From Porticoccaceae bacterium (lineage in GTDB: Bacteria; Pseudomonadota; Gammaproteobacteria; Pseudomonadales; Porticoccaceae): a DNA stretch of 10,311 nt. This document shows, one piece after another, positions 6,840 through 10,311 of this stretch. The DNA lies in contig JAPKCN010000055.1 of assembly GCA_028822945.1 (NCBI GenBank), forward strand, positions 1-10,311. Direction: 5' to 3'. A program made the position numbers and the translations under genes. Below the pieces are notes generated by a model. The model saw only the letters and a program-made list of their open reading frames with translations, had not been told where the DNA came from and did no database searches. How positions within the stretch are numbered: position 1 is the first letter of the stretch; every line of letters starts with the position of its first letter.

Positions 6840-6970
6840 CGCCGGCGCAATTTATAACCGCGCGCCAACTAATACTTTTCGACGATTCTCATGAAATTGT
6901 CCCACCGCCTGTTGCTGATTCATCGAGGATGCAAGCGTTGGCGCCAAACATGCACAAAAGAGGACGGTAA
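6836..6970 (+). CDS. Possible short ORF or gene remnant overlapping the SDR stop
   Basis: An ATG overlaps the dehydrogenase stop (ATGA at 6836-6839) and opens a 44-codon frame beginning MTPAQFITARQL and ending in HKRGR before TAA at 6968-6970. I do not recognise it. The ATGA overlap is the usual sign of translational coupling, so this may be the start of a once longer downstream gene, now truncated, or a chance frame. It ends about 20 bases before the end of the convergent hydrolase gene. The upstream pseudogene lesions make decay of this whole plus-strand unit plausible. Confidence 0.25.
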   Translation: MTPAQFITARQLILFDDSHEIVPPPVADSSRMQALAPNMHKRGR

Positions 6971-6989
6971 AATAGTTAATGAGAATAGC

Positions 6990-7005
6990 GCTATCGACCG
7001 ATAGC
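6990..7005 (-). terminator. Weak candidate terminator hairpin at the end of the hydrolase gene
   Basis: GCTATC (6990-6995) and GATAGC (7000-7005) are a perfect 6-bp stem around a 4-base loop. The stem overlaps the last codons and the stop of the minus-strand hydrolase. Reading leftward, it is followed after about 15 bases by a short ATTTT run, so intrinsic termination would be weak. Its place between converging transcripts is the main argument for it. Confidence 0.25.
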
Positions 7006-7596
7006 CAAGCTCTTCAATATCTCGGTGGACAATTGCACGCTGGCATATTTGGCTGCCAAATCAAACAAGTTGGCTCGATGTGCGCTTTGATTTCTATCGC
7101 CTACCGCATCCTCGGCGACAATCACCTGGTAGTTGTACTGTAGAGCATCAACGGCAGACGCGCGCACACAACCACTCGTCGTTAACCCAGTAACCACCAC
7201 CGAATTGACCCCTTGATCGCGCAATTGCGCATCTAAATCGGTCTCAAAGAAAGCACTCGGCCAGCACTTTTCAATCAACATTTCTGAGGGACGGCGCTGC
7301 AAACGTGCATCGATGGCCACCCACACCGAGTTCGGTGTCAATAGATTGAGGTCGGGCACTTTGCGTCGAAACACATTGGCGCGAAATGCGTCTCGATAAA
7401 TGACCGTCGTGAAAAAAATCGGTAATTCGGCAGCACGAAATCCATTTATCAAATTCTGATTGGCCTCCACGACGGATGGACAATCCACCCCCAGAGGGCA
7501 TTCAGAACTCGTAAATCCGTTCATCATATCGACCACTAGAAGTGCTGGGCAAGTTCCAAGACCGAGATTTTCAACTACTAAATTTTTCTCTTGCAT
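6991..7596 (-). CDS. Isochorismatase-fold cysteine hydrolase (probable amidohydrolase)
   Basis: The 201-residue protein matches the isochorismatase-like cysteine hydrolase family. Asp23 lies in LLVVDMMNGF, Lys110 in LIEKCWPSAFFETDL and Cys143 in TGLTTSGCVRASAVDAL. These form the Asp-Lys-Cys catalytic triad of N-carbamoylsarcosine amidohydrolase, nicotinamidase and maleamate amidohydrolase; true isochorismatases lack the Cys. The likely reaction is hydrolysis of a C-N (amide or carbamoyl) bond in the cytoplasm. The protein lacks the metal-site histidines expected of nicotinamidases, so a carbamoyl- or maleamate-type substrate is a better guess. The ATG at 7596 has GGAG 9 bases upstream. It is the last gene of the minus-strand run, 94 bases after the HMG-CoA lyase-like gene, and a racemase-like gene further up the run would fit a nitrogen-containing substrate. 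The substrate is not determined. Confidence 0.85.
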   Translation of the reverse strand: MQEKNLVVENLGLGTCPALLVVDMMNGFTSSECPLGVDCPSVVEANQNLINGFRAAELPIFFTTVIYRDAFRANVFRRKVPDLNLLTPNSVWVAIDARLQRRPSEMLIEKCWPSAFFETDLDAQLRDQGVNSVVVTGLTTSGCVRASAVDALQYNYQVIVAEDAVGDRNQSAHRANLFDLAAKYASVQLSTEILKSLAIGR

Positions 7597-7690
7597 AGAT
7601 CAATACTCCGTTGCTGAGGGGATATGCGCTAAAATCCATCACCCCGTCACGACGAGCACAACTTACGCCCCGAACACAGACAGAACGCGA

Positions 7691-8644
7691 TTATCCCTGG
7701 TGTGGTTGCTTATTGATCTCGGGCCATGCCGGGTTCTCTTGCAGTTGGTTAACTAACCAGCTTTTGGCACGACCCCCTTTTGTAGAGCCGGTTAATTGGC
7801 AGGCCAGATCAGACGCAATCATCAATTTAGCGAGATCGATACCTGTTTCAAAGCCCATCTGCGCAAGCATCATGGCAACATCATCTGTCGCGACATTACC
7901 CGACGCACCCGGTGCGAAAGGGCAACCGCCAAGACCCGCTATAGAGCTGTCGAATCGCCTAATGCCCGACTCTAATGCTGCGTGAACATTCGCCAGGCCC
8001 ATAGCGCGGGTATCATGAAAATGACAGCCGAGACTATCCGCTACGTGCCTGTCCACCAAACTAGCCGTCAACGCGCGCACTTGCTGGGGATGCGCCGCGC
8101 CAATGGTGTCGGCTAGCACCACCTGGTAAGCACCTGCGGCAATAAACTGATCGACTAATGATTGGCTAACACTAGGGTCTATAGCACCTTCAAAGGGGCA
8201 TTCAAACACTACCGCAATAGTCGCTATAACCTGTATGCCATCGCCCACTGCTTCATCGAGAATCTGCAATGTCACCCGATTCGCCTCGACCATGGTCATA
8301 CCGACATTTTTCTGCGCCATCGAATCACTGGCGTAAAGCACCATAACAACCCGCGATAGACCCGCGCTGCGAGCCAAATGATAACCTTTGAGATTTGGAA
8401 TGAGTGCGACGTTGGGTGTTGTATAGTGATTATCTGCCTGTAACTGGCGCACCACCAGATCGGTACCAGCCATCGCCGGCACCGCCTTGGGCGATACAAA
8501 ACTGCCGACTTCTATCTGCCCCACACCGGCATCCGCGAGTGCACCAATCAGTTGCACTCGCTGCTCAACCGACAATATTCTGCTCTGATTTTGCAGACCA
8601 TCACGGGGCCCAACATCGGTTATAAAAACCTGTTCATTGGTCAT
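7691..8644 (-). CDS. HMG-CoA lyase family enzyme (hydroxymethylglutaryl-CoA lyase-like)
   Basis: The 317-residue TIM-barrel protein carries the HMGL set. DVGPRDGLQNQ (residues 10-20) includes Arg14 and metal ligand Asp15, followed by IEVGSFVSPKAVPAMAG. CHFHDTRAMGLAN gives metal ligands His208 and His210. GLGGCPFAPGASGNVATDD gives the catalytic-loop Cys241 and ligand Asn250. The family cleaves a 3-hydroxy-3-methylglutaryl-CoA type thioester to acetyl-CoA and a keto acid, as in leucine or acyclic terpene breakdown. All catalytic residues are present, so activity is expected, but paralogues act on other 3-hydroxy-3-alkyl acyl-CoAs. GGGAGGG stands 8 bases upstream of the ATG at 8644. The nearest upstream gene on the same strand ends 211 bases away, so it may have its own promoter. 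No leucine-pathway genes (such as methylcrotonyl-CoA carboxylase) are visible, which favours a pathway-specific role. Confidence 0.88.
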   Translation of the reverse strand: MTNEQVFITDVGPRDGLQNQSRILSVEQRVQLIGALADAGVGQIEVGSFVSPKAVPAMAGTDLVVRQLQADNHYTTPNVALIPNLKGYHLARSAGLSRVVMVLYASDSMAQKNVGMTMVEANRVTLQILDEAVGDGIQVIATIAVVFECPFEGAIDPSVSQSLVDQFIAAGAYQVVLADTIGAAHPQQVRALTASLVDRHVADSLGCHFHDTRAMGLANVHAALESGIRRFDSSIAGLGGCPFAPGASGNVATDDVAMMLAQMGFETGIDLAKLMIASDLACQLTGSTKGGRAKSWLVNQLQENPAWPEINKQPHQG

Positions 8645-8855
8645 ATTAAGAGCCCTCCCAAAGCGTTATTTTTCATATTTACAAAATAAGATCGACGGTC
8701 TAGTGTCGCTAAACGCAAAGTACCTCAGTAACCTCGAAAAGCCAACAAACTGGGCGTACGATACTAGCATTGTATTCTTCAACAACGGTACATACTGGTT
8801 TGGCCTAACGCACTAAATAGTCTACTAACATCTTATTCAACAACTCTGCAGGGCT

Positions 8856-9254
8856 TTATACCAGAGGGTTTTGACCGCTCATATAGACGTATACCTCTTG
8901 AAACTTATCGCCACGTACACGCCAAAAGTTAGTATTATAAAGTAACGTAGTATTACCTTCATGATCCTCTAATTCTGCAGTAAAACATGTGCTTATGCGG
9001 CCATTCTTAGCATCTACTGTAGAGACAAAGTCGCGATGAATAATGGTTTTGTAGCTGGCCATAAAATCAATAAACATTCTGCGAATACTATCTTTGCCAT
9101 CGTGCACAACGAAAACATTTTGTACCGTTAGCATGGCATTTTCATGAAAGCAGTCGAGAACCGCATCTAAGTTTTTCGCGTCGACGTTGGCGAAGTATTT
9201 TTCCAGCGCTAAATCGATAAGTCCTTGCCGCGCCAGTGAAGATTGATATTGCAT
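8856..9254 (-). CDS. NTF2/SnoaL-like fold protein, paralogue B
   Basis: The 132-residue protein fits the cone-shaped NTF2-like/SnoaL family. It begins with an N-terminal helix ending in LEKYFANVDAKNLDAVLDCFHENA, then LTVQN, VHDGKDSIRRMFIDF and HRDFV, and ends in FQEVYVYMSGQNPL. It shares the pattern YF..VD....D..L.CFH..A.LT...VH.G+D.I..MF and the terminal VYMSG.N.L with the next gene upstream (9326-9718), so the two arose by duplication. Family members include isomerases, hydrolases and dehydratases as well as non-enzymatic binding proteins, so a reaction cannot be assigned. AGGGGG lies 6 bases upstream of the ATG at 9254; the same AGGGGGTC motif precedes the paralogue. The gene lies 71 bases downstream of paralogue A, probably in one transcript. 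Confidence 0.8.
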   Translation of the reverse strand: MQYQSSLARQGLIDLALEKYFANVDAKNLDAVLDCFHENAMLTVQNVFVVHDGKDSIRRMFIDFMASYKTIIHRDFVSTVDAKNGRISTCFTAELEDHEGNTTLLYNTNFWRVRGDKFQEVYVYMSGQNPLV

Positions 9255-9325
9255 ATGTGACCCCCTGAGTCGCTGATGCTTTAGTAAGCCTAATAACTGA
9301 GCCTGTCTAAAGAGACAAACTGCAT

Positions 9326-9718
9326 TTACCGGAGTAAGTTGTCGCCACTCATATACACGAAAACCTGCGAGAATTTTCCGTCCTTGAGATAAAATCGATT
9401 ACAGTTTTCATAGCGCAGTTGATCACCGACATGCGGTGTGATCTCGACCGAAAACTGCGAGCAAATCGCCTCGGACTGAGTATCGGTCGTGTGCACAAAA
9501 TTACCGTGCCAAATCTGCGAAAAACCTTCGAAAAGACCGTTAAACATCGTTTTAATACCCTCGTCCCTACCTTTATGAACTGTCATAGACGTGACCTCAG
9601 TAAGCACCGCATCGGGATGAAAGCATTCGAGAATTTGATCCATTGCGTAGTTGTCTACACCATGAAAGTAGCGTTTAGTGACAATATCAATATAGTACTC
9701 GTATGCTAGGTTACTCAT
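9326..9718 (-). CDS. NTF2/SnoaL-like fold protein, paralogue A
   Basis: The 130-residue protein starts at ATG 9716-9718 (MSNLAYEYYIDIV), with AGGGGG just upstream. The open frame extends 48 codons further, but that part overlaps the racemase-like gene and is rejected. The protein follows the same NTF2-like plan as its neighbour: KRYFHGVDNYAMDQILECFHPDA, LTEVT, VHKGRDEGIKTMFNGLF, HGNFVHTTD, and a C-terminal strand FSQVFVYMSGDNLL. Conserved His and Asp residues in the barrel are present in both copies. The copies are clearly homologous but well diverged, suggesting an old duplication and different or paired roles, such as a heterodimer. It lies 31 bases after the racemase-like gene, so the two are probably co-transcribed. 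Its function is unknown. Confidence 0.8.
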   Translation of the reverse strand: MSNLAYEYYIDIVTKRYFHGVDNYAMDQILECFHPDAVLTEVTSMTVHKGRDEGIKTMFNGLFEGFSQIWHGNFVHTTDTQSEAICSQFSVEITPHVGDQLRYENCNRFYLKDGKFSQVFVYMSGDNLLR

Positions 9719-9749
9719 CGGACCCCCTAGGGCAATGCCCCTCGTTTGA

Positions 9750-10311
9750 TTATTTATTTCGCGACAAGACAAGCTCATCATTCGGTTGCTGCGGCGCAGG
9801 AAACGCCCGCTCGCTATGCGTAAGGCCAGTTTCGAGGAACATCTCACAAATCTTATAAGCAATTAATCCAGGGTTAATCACCGGTACCGGCAAAGCCTGC
9901 TGCAGAAACGCATGCGACTGATGCATAGTCGTCGAGCCGAGTACGATTACATCGGCCTTGTCTTCTTCGATAGCTTTGAGCGCCTCGGCTTCCAATTTTT
10001 GAAAAATGATTTCCTCTTTCCCAGCAAGTAACTCCGCGAGATCGGGACGGGTATCGATAGAGCGCATCGAGGCACAGCGCGCCTCGAGCTTGTACTCTGA
10101 TAACACCTTGCGATAGAGATGAAACCACTCATCCCACATGGTGATAATACTAAATTTATGCCCCAACATACAGGCAACGTGAAAGGCTGCTTGGCCAGGA
10201 CCTAAAACGGGAATACTCAACCGAGAGCGCAGTGCATACATCCCAGAGTCACTCACAGTATCAATACATTCTGCATCATAGCCCTCTTCCTGAGCTTTGA
10301 GGCCAGCCTCG
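9750..10311 (-). CDS. Asp/Glu/hydantoin racemase-superfamily protein lacking both catalytic Cys (5' end off window)
   Basis: The frame is open to the right edge, giving 186 visible codons and an unseen N-terminus; the GTG at 10254-10256 is internal, not the start. The order matches hydantoin/allantoin racemases: EEGYDAECIDTVSDSGM, IPVLGPGQAAFHVACMLG, FSIITMWDEW, then ADVIVLGSTTMHQ and LPVPVINPGLIAYK. In hydantoin/allantoin racemases two cysteines serve as acid and base, in the motifs ACFxDPG and LGCxGM. Here the aligned positions read DTVSDSG and LGSTTM, so they are Thr and Ser. A two-base racemisation by cysteines is therefore not possible, and another reaction (isomerase, lyase or hydrolase-like) or a binding role is likely. 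It is the first visible gene of the minus-strand run with the NTF2-fold pair, the lyase and the amidohydrolase. The fold assignment is good; the function is open. Confidence 0.8.
   Translation of the reverse strand, partial: EAGLKAQEEGYDAECIDTVSDSGMYALRSRLSIPVLGPGQAAFHVACMLGHKFSIITMWDEWFHLYRKVLSEYKLEARCASMRSIDTRPDLAELLAGKEEIIFQKLEAEALKAIEEDKADVIVLGSTTMHQSHAFLQQALPVPVINPGLIAYKICEMFLETGLTHSERAFPAPQQPNDELVLSRNK

Noticed and set aside
6991..7596. Nicotinamidase or true isochorismatase assignment
   Set aside because: The catalytic Cys excludes true isochorismatase, and the metal-binding histidines typical of nicotinamidases are not visible.
9304..9317. TGTCT/AGACA hairpin between the NTF2-fold genes as a terminator
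   Set aside because: The stem is only 5 bp, with no U-tract on the minus strand, between genes that look co-transcribed.
9725..9740. CCCTAGGG palindrome and GGGC-AAT-GCCC hairpin before paralogue A
   Set aside because: The sequences are short, overlap or abut the Shine-Dalgarno region, and have no supporting tail; they may be chance G/C runs.
9719..9862. 48-codon N-terminal extension of NTF2-fold paralogue A
   Set aside because: It overlaps the racemase-like gene in another frame, is Arg/Ser-rich and unlike the family, and the internal ATG at 9716-9718 has a good Shine-Dalgarno sequence and matches the start of the fold.
10254..10256. GTG as the start of the racemase-like gene
   Set aside because: The frame is open to the window edge, and the upstream residues (EEGYDAECIDTV) align with the racemase family, so the gene is simply cut by the window.

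Overview
The window looks like part of a chromosome from a Gram-negative, probably marine, gammaproteobacterium. Base composition is near even, genes are tightly packed, and a YlqF/RbgA-type GTPase sits between two blocks of acyl-CoA catabolic genes. The taxonomic placement is inferred from gene style and is low confidence. No rRNA, tRNA, CRISPR array, insertion sequence or phage gene was seen.

Plus-strand operon (start to about 4.0 kb). The 3' end of an acyl-CoA ligase is followed at very short spacing by two genes encoding the halves of an HTD2/MaoC-type enoyl-CoA hydratase. Next come a thiolase-fold protein without the nucleophilic cysteine, a stand-alone zinc-ribbon/OB-fold DUF35 protein, and a Rieske oxygenase alpha subunit started by TTG behind a strong Shine-Dalgarno sequence. 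The order ligase, hydratase, Cys-less thiolase plus DUF35 resembles the side-chain removal modules of steroid degradation (ChsH1/ChsH2/Ltp2 type). The likely job is to activate a carboxylic acid, hydrate an enoyl-CoA and split a beta-hydroxyacyl-CoA by a retro-aldol or related reaction, with the Rieske enzyme oxidising the same or a related compound. The substrate is unknown.

Central block (about 4.1 to 6.1 kb). A hairpin terminator candidate is followed on the minus strand by a small three-helix membrane protein of unknown function and the circularly permuted GTPase. A roughly 415-base AT-rich divergent intergenic region follows.

Right block (about 6.1 kb to the end). A plus-strand short-chain dehydrogenase gene is broken by an in-frame TAG and a frameshift. 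It converges on a minus-strand run that reads, in transcription order: a hydantoin/allantoin racemase-like protein lacking both catalytic cysteines (running off the right edge), two paralogous NTF2/SnoaL-fold proteins, an HMG-CoA lyase family enzyme and an isochorismatase-fold cysteine hydrolase. Together these suggest a small catabolic pathway with no textbook equivalent that I recognise.

Points most worth a second look are the Cys-less thiolase/DUF35 cassette, the Cys-less racemase-like protein next to twin NTF2-fold genes, and the decayed dehydrogenase.
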